Shown one piece after another: positions 34,492 to 43,641 of a stretch of 64,000 bases of DNA. The stretch comes from Kluyvera intermedia (GTDB taxonomy: Bacteria; Pseudomonadota; Gammaproteobacteria; Enterobacterales; Enterobacteriaceae), in NCBI RefSeq assembly GCF_034424175.1, contig NZ_CP139986.1, positions 2,108,001 to 2,172,000 of the forward strand, given 5' to 3'. Position 1 is the stretch's first letter. Every line of letters starts with the position of its first letter. The notes beneath the pieces were generated by a model. It made no database searches. It saw nothing but the letters and a program-made list of their open reading frames with translations, and was not told where the DNA came from. The translations under genes were made by a program, and so were the position numbers.

Positions 34492-35853
34492 ATGCACGTT
34501 GTCATACTGGGAAGTGGCGTAGTGGGCGTGACCAGCGCCTGGTATTTAAGTCAGGCAGGGCATCAGGTAACGGTGATTGACCGTGAAGCGGGGCCAGCAC
34601 TCGAAACCAGCGCGGCTAACGCCGGTCAAATTTCGCCGGGCTACGCCGCGCCATGGGCGGCACCGGGCGTGCCGTTAAAAGCGATTAAATGGATGTTCCA
34701 GCGTCATGCGCCGTTGGCAATACGTTTGGATGGCACCGGTTTTCAGCTGAAATGGATGTGGCAGATGCTGCGAAACTGCGACACTCGCCACTATATGGAG
34801 AACAAAGGACGCATGGTACGTCTGGCAGAATACAGCCGTGACTGCCTGAAAACTCTGCGTGACACGACCGGGATCAGCTATGAAGGTCGCCAGGGCGGCA
34901 CCTTGCAGCTTTTCCGCACTGCGCAACAATATGAGAATGCCACCCGTGATATCGCCGTGCTGCAAGATGCTGGCGTTCCGTATCAACTGCTGGAAGCTTC
35001 ACGCCTTGCCGAAGTGGAACCTGCGCTGGCCGATGTCGCCCACAAGCTGACCGGCGGGCTGCGTCTACCCAACGATGAAACCGGTGACTGCCAACTCTTT
35101 ACCCAGCGACTGGCAAAAATGGCCGAGCAGGCGGGCGTGCAGTTCCGCTTCAATACTCCGGTCGATAGCTTGATTGAAGACGGTGGACGTATCGTTGGCG
35201 TCAAATGTGGTGATGAACTGGTGAAAGCCGATGCCTATGTGATGGCCTTCGGATCCTATTCAACGTCGATGCTTAAAGGGCTGGTGGACATTCCAGTTTA
35301 CCCGTTAAAAGGCTACTCGCTGACCATTCCGATAATCGAAGAGAGCGGTGCGCCGGTCTCAACTATCCTCGACGAAACCTACAAAATCGCCATTACCCGC
35401 TTTGATAATCGCATTCGCGTAGGCGGTATGGCGGAAATCGTTGGCTTCAATACGGAATTACTACAGCCTCGCCGGGAAACGCTGGAGATGGTGGTGGGCG
35501 ATTTGTTCCCACGCGGTGGCAAGATTACGGATGCTACATTCTGGACCGGGCTACGACCAATGACGCCTGACGGCACGCCGGTCGTCGGCAAGACGGCGTT
35601 TAAAAATCTCTGGCTCAATACCGGGCATGGCACGCTGGGTTGGACGATGTCTTGCGGCTCCGGTCAACTTCTTAGCGACCTGATGTCTGGCAGAACGCCT
35701 GCTATCCCCTATGATGATCTTAGCGTTGCTCGCTATTCTCCGGGATTCACCCGGCGCGCGCGCAGCATTTGCATGGCGCACACCAATAAGGAGAAGGCAT
35801 GTCACGTCCCGTGCTCGCCAGCCTTGATCTGCAGGCGTTACGTAATAATTTAG
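34492..35853 (+). CDS. dadA: D-amino acid dehydrogenase DadA (3' frameshift)
   Basis: FAD-dependent membrane-associated dehydrogenase that oxidises D-alanine and other D-amino acids to 2-oxo acids. The dinucleotide-binding start is HVVILGSGVVGV; other conserved blocks are AANAGQISPGYAAPWAAPGVP and FWTGLRPMTPDGTPVVGK. The start at 34492 has GGAG 5 bases upstream. Oddity: up to SPGFT the protein follows the family, but then the frame reads RRARSICMAHTNKEK and runs to 35853, 55 bases into dadX. In the -1 frame the expected ending HLHGAH-Q-stop is present, with TAA at 35787-35789 just before the dadX ribosome site. A one-base indel in the GCGCGCGCG tract at 35754-35762 explains this. The function is probably retained. 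Confidence 0.9.
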   Translation: MHVVILGSGVVGVTSAWYLSQAGHQVTVIDREAGPALETSAANAGQISPGYAAPWAAPGVPLKAIKWMFQRHAPLAIRLDGTGFQLKWMWQMLRNCDTRHYMENKGRMVRLAEYSRDCLKTLRDTTGISYEGRQGGTLQLFRTAQQYENATRDIAVLQDAGVPYQLLEASRLAEVEPALADVAHKLTGGLRLPNDETGDCQLFTQRLAKMAEQAGVQFRFNTPVDSLIEDGGRIVGVKCGDELVKADAYVMAFGSYSTSMLKGLVDIPVYPLKGYSLTIPIIEESGAPVSTILDETYKIAITRFDNRIRVGGMAEIVGFNTELLQPRRETLEMVVGDLFPRGGKITDATFWTGLRPMTPDGTPVVGKTAFKNLWLNTGHGTLGWTMSCGSGQLLSDLMSGRTPAIPYDDLSVARYSPGFTRRARSICMAHTNKEKACHVPCSPALICRRYVII

Positions 35854-36869
35854 CGATTGTTCGACGGGCGGCAGGTAGCGCCCGAATTTGGTCAGTGGTC
35901 AAGGCGAATGCCTATGGTCATGGGTTAGATAGGGTCTGGAATGCACTGAGAGAAACCGATGGCTTCGCGATGCTCAATCTGGAAGAGGCTATCTTACTGC
36001 GTGAACGCGGCTGGAAAGGGCCGATTCTGCTGCTTGAAGGGTTCTTCCATGCGGATGAACTGGAGCTATTTGATAAGTACCGCTTGACCACCAGTATCCA
36101 CAGTAACTGGCAGCTTAAAGTGCTGCAAAATGCGCGGGTGCATGCGCCGATAGACGTGTATGTCAAAGTGAACAGCGGGATGAACCGCCTGGGATTCTCG
36201 CCGGACAAGGTGAGCAGCGTTTGGCAGCAACTTCGCGCAATGAGTAACGTCGGCTCAATGACCCTGATGTCGCATTTTGCGCAGGCAGAAAACGCCGATG
36301 GCGTTGATGCCCCAATGAAGCAAATAGAATTCGCAGCAGAAGGCCTGGATTGCCCGCGTTCTCTGGCAAACTCGGCCGCCACGTTATGGCACCCGGAAAC
36401 CCATTTTGACTGGGTGCGCCCGGGGATTGTGCTGTACGGTGCATCGCCATCAGGTCAGTGGCAGGATATTGCCAACAGTGGCCTGAAGCCGGTAATGACG
36501 CTAAGCAGCGAGATTATCGGTATTCAAAATCTAAAACCGGGTGATGCGGTAGGCTACGGCAGCCGTTATCGGGCCACGCAAGAGCAGCGTATTGGCATCG
36601 TCGCCTGCGGCTATGCTGATGGTTATCCACGCATTGCCGCCAACGGCACGCCGGTGCTGGTCGACGGTATTCGGACAGGAACCGTCGGGGCTATTTCGAT
36701 GGATATGCTGGCCGTTGATTTAACGCCATGCCCGCAAGCCGGTATTGGTACGCCGGTTGAGCTGTGGGGTAAGGAGATTAAGATTGATGAGGTAGCCGCG
36801 AGCGCCGGAACGGTAGGGTATGAATTGATGTGCGCCGTTGCGCCCCGCGTACCGGTTGTGACGGTGTAA
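35799..36869 (+). CDS. dadX: Catabolic alanine racemase DadX
   Basis: A 356-residue PLP-dependent racemase that converts L-alanine to D-alanine for oxidation by DadA. The PLP lysine is K35 in SVVKANAYGHG, and the second catalytic region contains VGYGSRYRA. It starts with ATG 35799 after GGAGAAGGC, 9 bases past the original dadA stop, so the two form the dadAX operon. Confidence 0.97.
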   Translation: MSRPVLASLDLQALRNNLAIVRRAAGSARIWSVVKANAYGHGLDRVWNALRETDGFAMLNLEEAILLRERGWKGPILLLEGFFHADELELFDKYRLTTSIHSNWQLKVLQNARVHAPIDVYVKVNSGMNRLGFSPDKVSSVWQQLRAMSNVGSMTLMSHFAQAENADGVDAPMKQIEFAAEGLDCPRSLANSAATLWHPETHFDWVRPGIVLYGASPSGQWQDIANSGLKPVMTLSSEIIGIQNLKPGDAVGYGSRYRATQEQRIGIVACGYADGYPRIAANGTPVLVDGIRTGTVGAISMDMLAVDLTPCPQAGIGTPVELWGKEIKIDEVAASAGTVGYELMCAVAPRVPVVTV

Positions 36870-36875
36870 CGTATT

Positions 36876-36900
36876 GCCCGGTGGCGCAAGTTTACCGGGC
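36876..36900 (+). terminator. Hairpin after dadX
   Basis: GCCCGGT / ACCGGGC (7-bp stem) starts 6 bases after the dadX stop and is followed by TCTTTAAT. It is a plausible terminator or REP fragment. Confidence 0.55.
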
Positions 36901-36934
36901 TCTTTAATGATTGCCAACGGTATTACGGCTATTT

Positions 36935-37216
36935 TTATTCGGAATCCTTGAATATTGGTAACCCCTGGGATTTTCGCCAATCTTTGATAATTTTTACGAT
37001 GTTCTCAGGCTCGTCATCTCCCGGTTTATCTGGATATGCAACCAGGTCTCCCTTCTTAGGATGCCCCGTAATGACGATAAAATGATCCATTAATTCGTCC
37101 CAATATTTCTCCAGTTTTCTTCCCTTTAAAGATTTGTCAGGACTTATCAACTCATTCAGGAATTCAATAAATTCCTCTTCCGTATAATCTTCGAATTTTT
37201 GTTTAAACGTAAACAT
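36935..37216 (-). CDS. Colicin/pyocin DNase-type immunity protein
   Basis: A 93-residue acidic protein of the colicin E2/E8/E9 and S-pyocin DNase immunity family (Im9-like). The helix III region is DLVAYP (57-62) followed by GDDEPENIVKIIKDWRKSQG (67-86), which aligns with the toxin-binding part of Im proteins. The first of the two tyrosines usual in the YYP motif is alanine here, suggesting altered specificity. The start at 37216 lies 4 bases after the toxin stop, with its ribosome site (AGAAGA) inside the toxin's last codons; an ATG at 37243 inside the toxin gene is the alternative. It should neutralise the HNH nuclease encoded just upstream. Confidence 0.88.
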   Translation of the reverse strand: MFTFKQKFEDYTEEEFIEFLNELISPDKSLKGRKLEKYWDELMDHFIVITGHPKKGDLVAYPDKPGDDEPENIVKIIKDWRKSQGLPIFKDSE

Positions 37217-37220
37217 ATGC

Positions 37221-38969
37221 TTATCTTCTGTAGTGAATCTCATCGTGTAAACGGGGCGTAACGACTTTTAAATTATCCATATCATACACTTCACCACCGT
37301 GCTCGATTGCAATAACATGATGTATTTGGAATTTTTTAACGGTCATATTAGGGCCATAATAGTAACCAGCATCCGGTGTCCAGGGAGCCGTTCCTCTGTT
37401 TATACGTTCGCGATTACTTTTAAGAAATTGTTCAATAAGTTCTGGATCTTTACTGACTTCAAGCCAGAGAGATTCTCTAAACTCACCGAAATTCTTATAT
37501 TTTCTCCCCCGAAGTTTATCTGCAATATGAGCCGGGATCGGCGCGCCATTCCCTTCGTTTGTCGCTGACATATCCAGCCATTTTGTTTCTGAGGTGAGCT
37601 TAACGCCATTTCCGATGGCCGTTCCCGGCTGATCACGTGGATCGTCTTTAAGATAAACATAAATCGGCTGAACCCCGGAATCCGCCGGAAACACCAGAAT
37701 ATAATCGTTAAAATCGGCGACATCCGGCATCGGGAGCGGCGGCGTGGTGTATTCGCCCTGGCCATCCGGGATGGGATTAACCAGTATCGTCGGCTGGTTG
37801 ATTGGTGCAGCCTGGTTGCCCGTATGGGCGGGTACATCACCGTTCTGCGGATTTCCCGGCGTCCAGGTAATCAGCGGCCCGTCAGCGCCGTGGGCGGGGG
37901 TAAATTCGTAGCGCTGCGTGTCGGCATTCCACACCATATTCGCCACGCGCACGTTCTCATACGGCGTGCCTTCACCGGTATGCACGCCGAATACCTGCGG
38001 CTTTCCGTGAATATCCGTTCCCCAGAAGAAGCGGACGCGGGTGGTGGCTGTTCCTCCTGCCCGCGCTTTTTTCCGCAGCTCTTCCTCGTACCAGAACTCA
38101 TCGCGACCGGGTACCCGGTCGCTGCCTTTACCGGCTGAGGGGACATACAGTGCAGAGGCCAGTACACCCATCCAGGATATTGCCCTTGCTGCACCGAGTA
38201 TGCCGCTTAGCGACCATTCGCCAGATACCTGTGTCAGTGTCCCCAGCGCCAGGGGAGCGGCCGAAGCTTCATCGGGATGCGTATAACAGCAGCAGTCATC
38301 GGCCACCGGCTGGGCAAATATGGCTACCTGTCCGAAGTTTTTCGCCGGTTCTTCTGCGCTCCCGGCATCCGTATATCCTTTCTCTTTCAGGCAGGATTTG
38401 GCGTAAACCGGAGTGACTTTAGGGGCGAGAGGAGAAGGCGGTTTTACCGGTGCAGGTTTCGGGGGCGCGGGTGGCTGGGCGCGGCGCGGTATAAACAGAT
38501 GATTATATTCTGCGTGAAACGCCAGGTAGTCGAACGCCGTGTTGGCGATAAGGTGTTTGTACTGGATATAGTCGTACGCCACCGAAATGTCTTCGGTAGG
38601 CAGGTCGTTAAGCGTAATCCGTGTGTGAATATCGATTACCGAAGCATTTCTCAGTTCAATGTAATAATAGCGTTCCCATCTGCCGGTTCGATTTATTCGC
38701 CAGAAATCAATTTCAATAAACAGTCTTTCATTATTAGTGATTGCATTAATAAATAGTGGGGTGCTTTTATCAATTAATTTCTGGAAGCGAAGTCCTTCAA
38801 GATTAATCCCTTTTCCGGTACCACGCAGCGCATGGGTGAGTGAAAAGGAAAATATCTCGTCTTCATGCCCGTGTTGCCAGCGATTGCCTACCGAGGCGTA
38901 GGTGCCACACCCGGCCGAAATGTTTCCTTGTGTCTCACCTGTAACTCGCAGGTAAATAATATCGCTCAT
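37221..38969 (-). CDS. Hcp family T6SS protein fused to S-pyocin/HNH DNase toxin
   Basis: A 582-residue fusion protein. Residues 1-160 are an Hcp-type type VI secretion tube domain (start MSDIIYLRVTGETQGNISAG, then FSFSLTHALRGTG and WRINRTGRWERYYYIELRNA). Residues 163-186 are a Pro-rich linker. Residues about 305-450 resemble an S-type pyocin domain. Residues 480-582 are a colicin-DNase HNH domain with H550-H551, N566, H575 and H579 (PRLHDEIH). This architecture corresponds to 'Hcp with extended toxin' antibacterial effectors. A cysteine run (CCCY at 226-229) is unusual. No T6SS structural genes occur in the window, so it would use an apparatus encoded elsewhere. It is followed by its immunity gene and inserted between dadX and cvrA. 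Confidence 0.88.
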   Translation of the reverse strand: MSDIIYLRVTGETQGNISAGCGTYASVGNRWQHGHEDEIFSFSLTHALRGTGKGINLEGLRFQKLIDKSTPLFINAITNNERLFIEIDFWRINRTGRWERYYYIELRNASVIDIHTRITLNDLPTEDISVAYDYIQYKHLIANTAFDYLAFHAEYNHLFIPRRAQPPAPPKPAPVKPPSPLAPKVTPVYAKSCLKEKGYTDAGSAEEPAKNFGQVAIFAQPVADDCCCYTHPDEASAAPLALGTLTQVSGEWSLSGILGAARAISWMGVLASALYVPSAGKGSDRVPGRDEFWYEEELRKKARAGGTATTRVRFFWGTDIHGKPQVFGVHTGEGTPYENVRVANMVWNADTQRYEFTPAHGADGPLITWTPGNPQNGDVPAHTGNQAAPINQPTILVNPIPDGQGEYTTPPLPMPDVADFNDYILVFPADSGVQPIYVYLKDDPRDQPGTAIGNGVKLTSETKWLDMSATNEGNGAPIPAHIADKLRGRKYKNFGEFRESLWLEVSKDPELIEQFLKSNRERINRGTAPWTPDAGYYYGPNMTVKKFQIHHVIAIEHGGEVYDMDNLKVVTPRLHDEIHYRR

Positions 38970-39191
38970 TCCATTTAGTCTTAATTATTTTATTTGATTG
39001 GCTATGTAATAAATGAAAGGCTCAATAATTGATTGGCTATTGGTGCTTTATCAGAAGTCATGAATTTTGTGCTTTGGGGGATACATACAAATAGGCAAGA
39101 TAATAATGAGACGGTATATTTAATATGAATATTTACTACGCTGGTAAATGCCGGATAAGATGCGTAAGCATCGCCATCCGGCAACCACAGG
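38970..39191. repeat. AT-rich upstream region of the Hcp-toxin gene with a REP unit at 39149-39183
   Basis: A 222-bp gap. The side next to the toxin gene is AT-rich and presumably holds its promoter, but no clear elements were found. TGCCGGAT / ATCCGGCA at 39149-39183 is a REP unit just beyond cvrA. Confidence 0.6.
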
Positions 39192-40925
39192 CTACACCGC
39201 TTCTTCTTCTGCCACCCGAACACCCACTTTCAGCACCTGGTTTTCTTCTTTCTCCGCCACCGTCCACACCATCCCGGCAAACTCCACCTGGTCACCGACC
39301 ACCGGTGTTGCACCCAGAAGATGCTCAACAAGATCCCCAAGAGACTGTTGGTTATCGCGGAACTCTTCACCGCCATCCAGGCCGTATATCAGCGCCACAT
39401 CGGCAAATTTGGCTTCGGCTTCCAGAATAAAATCACCAAAGAAGCTTTGATCTAACGCCACCGGCGGCGATTGGCTAAACATTTTGCCCAGCGATGGCAG
39501 GTCGCGTTCGCGGCCAATCACGCACAGAATATCGTTTTCTCGCAGACGGGTACTGCCGGTTGGGTGCAGCAGTACATTATCGCGGAACAGGGCAGCAATT
39601 CGGGTTTCCTGCGGCATATGCAGATCGCGGAGCGCCGCGCCCACGCACCATTTGTCGGCGCTCAACTGATACACAAACTGCTCCCAAGGATTATCCGGGT
39701 GAATATCCAGACCGACGCGGGAAATTGGCCAGCCGACCGGCGGTACCACAACCTTGGCTTTTTTCGCCGCCCAGCCAAGCGAGGTTCCCTGTAACAGCAG
39801 GGAGACCAGCACCACAAAGAAGGCCACGTTGAAGAACAGCCGCGCATTCTCAAGCCCAGCCATCATTGGGAAGACGGCGAGAATGATGGGCACCGCGCCG
39901 CGAAGTCCCACCCAACTGATGAAGGTTCGTTCGCGCAGGTTAAAGCCCCGAAACGGCAGCAGCCCGGCGAATACTGACAGTGGACGGGCGATAAAAATCA
40001 TCCACATCGAAAGCAGCAGTGCCGGAATGGCGATAGGTAGCAGATCCGACGGCGTCACCAGCAGTCCCAGTACCAGGAACATGGCGATTTGCGCCAGCCA
40101 CGCCAGGCCATCGAAGTTTTGCAGAATGCCAAAGCGGTTGCGAATGGGCCGGTTGCCGAGCAGGAAACCGCACAGATAGACTGCCAGAATACCGCTCCCA
40201 TCCAGGGTCGTGGTGACAGCGAAAATCATGATCCCGCCGCTTAATGCCAGCAGCGGGTAGAGTCCAGCGGGCAGGGCGATTCGGTTGATCATTTGCAGCA
40301 GCAGATAACCGCCGCCGAGACCGATAACAATTCCCAGCCCAAACTGTTGAATAATATGCACGAGGAACATCCAGCTCAGCCCGGTTTCGTGCTGCTGGAT
40401 CATCTCAATCAAGGTGATGGTCAAAAATACCGCCATCGGATCGTTACTGCCGGACTCAATTTCCAGCGTCGAACCGACACGTTCGTTCAGCCCTTTGCCG
40501 CCCAATAGTGAGAAGACGGCGGCGGCGTCGGTTGACCCCACAATTGCGCCAATCAACATGCCTTCCATAATATCTAGCTTGAAAAGCCAGGCCGCCATCA
40601 TCCCCGTTAACCCGGAGGTAATCAGTACGCCGACGGTCGCCAGCGATAGCGCCGGGCCAAGGGCTACGCGAAAGGAACTGGCTCTGGTCCGCATACCGCC
40701 ATCCAGCAGGATCACCGCCAGCGCGAGGTTACTGACCATGTAGGCGAAAGGGTAGTTATCAAAAGGAATGCCACCGATGCCGTCAACACCAGCCAGCATG
40801 CCTATGGCTAAAAAGATCACCAGAATCGGGATACCGAGGCGGGAAGAAAATGAGCTTAAAAGAATACTGCAGGTTACTAATACCGAACCCAAAATAAAAA
40901 GACTAATGACTGCCGCGGCGTCCAA
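39192..40925 (-). CDS. cvrA: K+/H+ antiporter CvrA (NhaP2/YcgO)
   Basis: A 577-residue CPA1-family antiporter. About 12-13 membrane segments (residues 1-390) form the exchanger (GAIVGSTDAAAVFSLLGG, ESGSNDPMAVFLT). A cytosolic TrkA-C (RCK_C) domain follows (about 400-490) and a CorC-like C-terminal domain. It supports osmotic adaptation through K+/H+ exchange. The start at 40925 gives MDAAAVISLFILGS. Confidence 0.95.
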   Translation of the reverse strand: MDAAAVISLFILGSVLVTCSILLSSFSSRLGIPILVIFLAIGMLAGVDGIGGIPFDNYPFAYMVSNLALAVILLDGGMRTRASSFRVALGPALSLATVGVLITSGLTGMMAAWLFKLDIMEGMLIGAIVGSTDAAAVFSLLGGKGLNERVGSTLEIESGSNDPMAVFLTITLIEMIQQHETGLSWMFLVHIIQQFGLGIVIGLGGGYLLLQMINRIALPAGLYPLLALSGGIMIFAVTTTLDGSGILAVYLCGFLLGNRPIRNRFGILQNFDGLAWLAQIAMFLVLGLLVTPSDLLPIAIPALLLSMWMIFIARPLSVFAGLLPFRGFNLRERTFISWVGLRGAVPIILAVFPMMAGLENARLFFNVAFFVVLVSLLLQGTSLGWAAKKAKVVVPPVGWPISRVGLDIHPDNPWEQFVYQLSADKWCVGAALRDLHMPQETRIAALFRDNVLLHPTGSTRLRENDILCVIGRERDLPSLGKMFSQSPPVALDQSFFGDFILEAEAKFADVALIYGLDGGEEFRDNQQSLGDLVEHLLGATPVVGDQVEFAGMVWTVAEKEENQVLKVGVRVAEEEAV

Positions 40926-41019
40926 TGTTCACGCACTCCTCGTAACGTACAAGCTAGTGACAAAACGTTACCATAATTGACGCGTAAACATTGGATTAAT
41001 AAACGATGAGAATCGTATT

Positions 41020-41934
41020 TTATTCGTTTAATACCGGGTGGCCGCATAGTGTCAGCGTGGAGCGTGTTGAATGATGCGTAAGCTGCGCTTTTGCCCCGAG
41101 TGGCAGGGTAACGGTGCGCTGTTCATGACCAAAATCGAGGCCGGTAATCACCGGTATTGAAAGACGAGAACGCAGGTAATCATACATTGCGGCAAGATCG
41201 TAACCAGCATCATAGTCATTGGGTTGAGCACCGCTAAAACTACCCAGCACGATGGCACGCTGACGCGGTAAAATTCCGGCATAAAGCAGTTGCAGCAGCA
41301 TTCGCTCAACGCGGAACGGATGTTCGTTAATATCTTCCAGTACCAGAATGCCGCCCTGGATCTCTGGCATCCATGGCGTGCCGATAAGCGAATTAATCAT
41401 CGCCAGATTTCCGCCCCACAAGGTGCCTTCGGTTGCACAGTCAGGCCCATCACCTTCCCATTCAATGCACAAGGTTGGGTTACGCAGCGCGCGCCAGAAG
41501 TGCTCTTCGGTAAAACTATTCAGCGTGTCCGCGCCAAAGTTGCCTGCGAGCATGGGGCCGCTAAAGGTGATGACGTTGCCTTTTGCCAGTAGCCCAAACT
41601 GAATGGCGGTGAAATCGCTGTGGCCGCATATTAGCAGCGGATCGCGCTGCTGACGGGCTATAAGCGCTGACCAGTCAACGTCTTCAAGCAGACGGCTCGC
41701 GCCGTAACCGCCACGTACCGGCATCACAATCTGATTTTTACCCATCAACTGGGCCAGTCCGTTGATATCCGCCAGTCGTTCGCTCTCAGTCCCCGCAAAC
41801 CGCTGGTCGCGACGCGTGATGACCTGCTGATTCGCTACCTGATGCCCGGACTTCGTTAGCCGAGTGACCCCGCATTGTGCAGCCGTCTGGTTAATGCAGT
41901 AGCCGGAAGGGGCGATGAGATGAAACGAAGACAT
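41020..41934 (-). CDS. ldcA: Murein tetrapeptide carboxypeptidase LdcA
   Basis: A 304-residue cytoplasmic L,D-carboxypeptidase of family S66 that removes the terminal D-Ala from tetrapeptides in peptidoglycan recycling. The nucleophile is S106 in ICGHSDFTA, and the downstream acidic and histidine triad members lie in GILVLEDINEHPFRVERM and GLDFGHEQRT. Same length as E. coli LdcA. It is divergent from emtA. Confidence 0.96.
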   Translation of the reverse strand: MSSFHLIAPSGYCINQTAAQCGVTRLTKSGHQVANQQVITRRDQRFAGTESERLADINGLAQLMGKNQIVMPVRGGYGASRLLEDVDWSALIARQQRDPLLICGHSDFTAIQFGLLAKGNVITFSGPMLAGNFGADTLNSFTEEHFWRALRNPTLCIEWEGDGPDCATEGTLWGGNLAMINSLIGTPWMPEIQGGILVLEDINEHPFRVERMLLQLLYAGILPRQRAIVLGSFSGAQPNDYDAGYDLAAMYDYLRSRLSIPVITGLDFGHEQRTVTLPLGAKAQLTHHSTRSTLTLCGHPVLNE

Positions 41935-42028
41935 GGCATTTCCTTGCTGATAATGAAACGGGTATCATGCCGCCTGAGCCGGTGGTTGTCATTAGCAGCA
42001 GCAAAAGTTCAGCTAAAAGGATAGATGC

Positions 42029-42640
42029 GTGAAATTGAGATGGTTTGCTTTTTTAATTGTATTGCTTGCAGGATGTAGCTCTAAATCGGATTACCGCAAT
42101 CCGCCGTGGAATCCAGAAGTCCCGGTGAAACGCGCGATGCAGTGGATGCCTATTTCTGAAAAAGCCGGTACGGCCTGGGGGGTAAGCCCGCGGCTTATCA
42201 CCGCCATTATCGCCGTTGAATCCGGGGGAAATCCGACGCTTGTCAGTAAATCTAATGCGGTAGGGTTGATGCAGCTAAAAGCCTCAACTTCCGGCCTAGA
42301 TGTATATCGTCATATGGGCTGGAAAGGTCAACCGTCAACCAGCGAACTGAAAAACCCAGAGCGGAATATCTCAATGGGCGCAGCTTATCTGAGCATTCTG
42401 GAGCACGGATCGCTGGCGGGAATTAATGACCCGGAGGTGATGCAATATGCGCTGATGGTTTCCTATTCAAACGGCGCGGGTGCGTTGTTACGAACCTTCT
42501 CGTCAAATCGCAAAAAAGCGATTGAAGAGATTAACGATCTGGATGCGGATGAGTTCTTCGACCATGTAGTGAACAACCATCCTTCGCCTCAGGCACCGCG
42601 CTATATCTGGAAAGTGAAGAAAGCGATGGACGCTATGTAA
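42029..42640 (+). CDS. emtA: Membrane-bound endolytic murein transglycosylase E
   Basis: A 203-residue lipoprotein (also mltE). The lipobox LLAGC puts the lipid Cys at residue 16. The catalytic Glu64 is in AIIAVESGGNPT, followed by SLT-family motifs NAVGLMQLKAS and ERNISMGAAYL. It cleaves glycan strands internally. The start is GTG at 42029 with AAAAGG 8 bases upstream, as in E. coli. It ends directly beside the convergent ycgR. Confidence 0.96.
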   Translation: MKLRWFAFLIVLLAGCSSKSDYRNPPWNPEVPVKRAMQWMPISEKAGTAWGVSPRLITAIIAVESGGNPTLVSKSNAVGLMQLKASTSGLDVYRHMGWKGQPSTSELKNPERNISMGAAYLSILEHGSLAGINDPEVMQYALMVSYSNGAGALLRTFSSNRKKAIEEINDLDADEFFDHVVNNHPSPQAPRYIWKVKKAMDAM

Positions 42641-43372
42641 TCAGCGGACGTTGTTCGCCCGTTCGCGCGCCTCACGCTCCAGCGAGAAAATAATTCGCTG
42701 GAGCGAGCGTTCAAGCACCGGATTCATATGCAGAAAACGAAAGCTCAGGCGCGGGGTGACAATCGTTTCTCCCTTACTGTCCACCACTTTGCGTTCGCTG
42801 ACGGCTAATAGCTGTACGTCACAGCGAAATCTTCCCCATTGCCCCATATCCAGTTCAATCTCTTTAAGCTGTATACCCGGCACCAGACTTTCTGGCGGCG
42901 ACGTATCTAACAGCGCCCCCATGCCACCCAGGGACAAATCAAACAGTCGAAAACGCAGTACGCTTTTATCCGCCAGCGTGGCTTTGCCAAAATAAGCGGG
43001 ATGCAGTGGTGCGGGAATACGGAAATATTCGCGACGCTGAATGCACCACACTGCAAGCGGCGTTGGCATAACAAAGGCGGGCAGACCTTGATAATTTTCG
43101 ACCTGCATCTGCGGCACCGTGAACTCAATTTTTGCGCCGTTGGTTTCTGCAACCATGGCGATATTTCTCGCCGTTACTGCCGCATTGTTATCATCCTCGC
43201 GGCTGCCGAAGTCGATAATCAACCGCTGCTGACTGACCTCCAGAATACGGCTAATAAACTGTCGCGATCCCCAACTCACGCGAAGTGCAGCGTTATTGTG
43301 CTGGAGATCGCGAAGGACATTTAATACAGCTAAAGGATTTTGCTTAAGAAACTGTGTGTTGTGCTCACTCAC
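42641..43372 (-). CDS. ycgR: Flagellar brake protein YcgR (PilZ, c-di-GMP effector)
   Basis: A 243-residue protein: N-terminal YcgR_N domain (about 1-110), then a PilZ domain with the c-di-GMP-binding motif QRREYFR and DLSLGGMGA. When bound to c-di-GMP it acts on the flagellar motor to slow swimming. A longer frame reaches an ATG at 43465, but the added stretch has no counterpart. The GTG at 43372, with AGGAG 9 bases upstream, gives a protein starting VSEHNTQFLKQNPLAVL, close to E. coli YcgR (244 residues). Confidence 0.92.
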   Translation of the reverse strand: MSEHNTQFLKQNPLAVLNVLRDLQHNNAALRVSWGSRQFISRILEVSQQRLIIDFGSREDDNNAAVTARNIAMVAETNGAKIEFTVPQMQVENYQGLPAFVMPTPLAVWCIQRREYFRIPAPLHPAYFGKATLADKSVLRFRLFDLSLGGMGALLDTSPPESLVPGIQLKEIELDMGQWGRFRCDVQLLAVSERKVVDSKGETIVTPRLSFRFLHMNPVLERSLQRIIFSLEREARERANNVR

Positions 43373-43641
43373 CGGGAATGGCTCCTGAATGGCAGACTCT
43401 TCAATCACTATCGGCGTCGAAAAAAAGAACTTCAGCGTCTTAGTGAAAAAACTTAACATTTCCACAGGTTTGGGCTGTTTAAAGCGCTTAAGGCAGTGCC
43501 TACGTCAAGATCCGTATTTATCCGCATAAAATATCAGCGTCTAACCAGGTATTTTAAGAACAATTACCTATACTTGAAACATTAGCGGCGCAGAATGACG
43601 GCGCTTTATATTGTTGTTAATGGAACTAAGAGGTGGGAAAA

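Noticed and set aside
37221..38969. Reading this gene as a classical colicin or S-pyocin
   Set aside because: The N-terminus is an Hcp-type domain rather than a translocation or receptor-binding domain, and there is no lysis gene; a T6SS effector fits better.
43373..43465. Longer YcgR start at 43465
   Set aside because: The extra 31 residues are hydrophobic and unlike the family; the GTG at 43372 has a good AGGAG and gives the usual length.
43466..43641. Sigma-28 (flagellar class 3) promoter for ycgR
   Set aside because: A GCGGATAA-like -10 is present on the minus strand but no TAAA element lies at the required distance.
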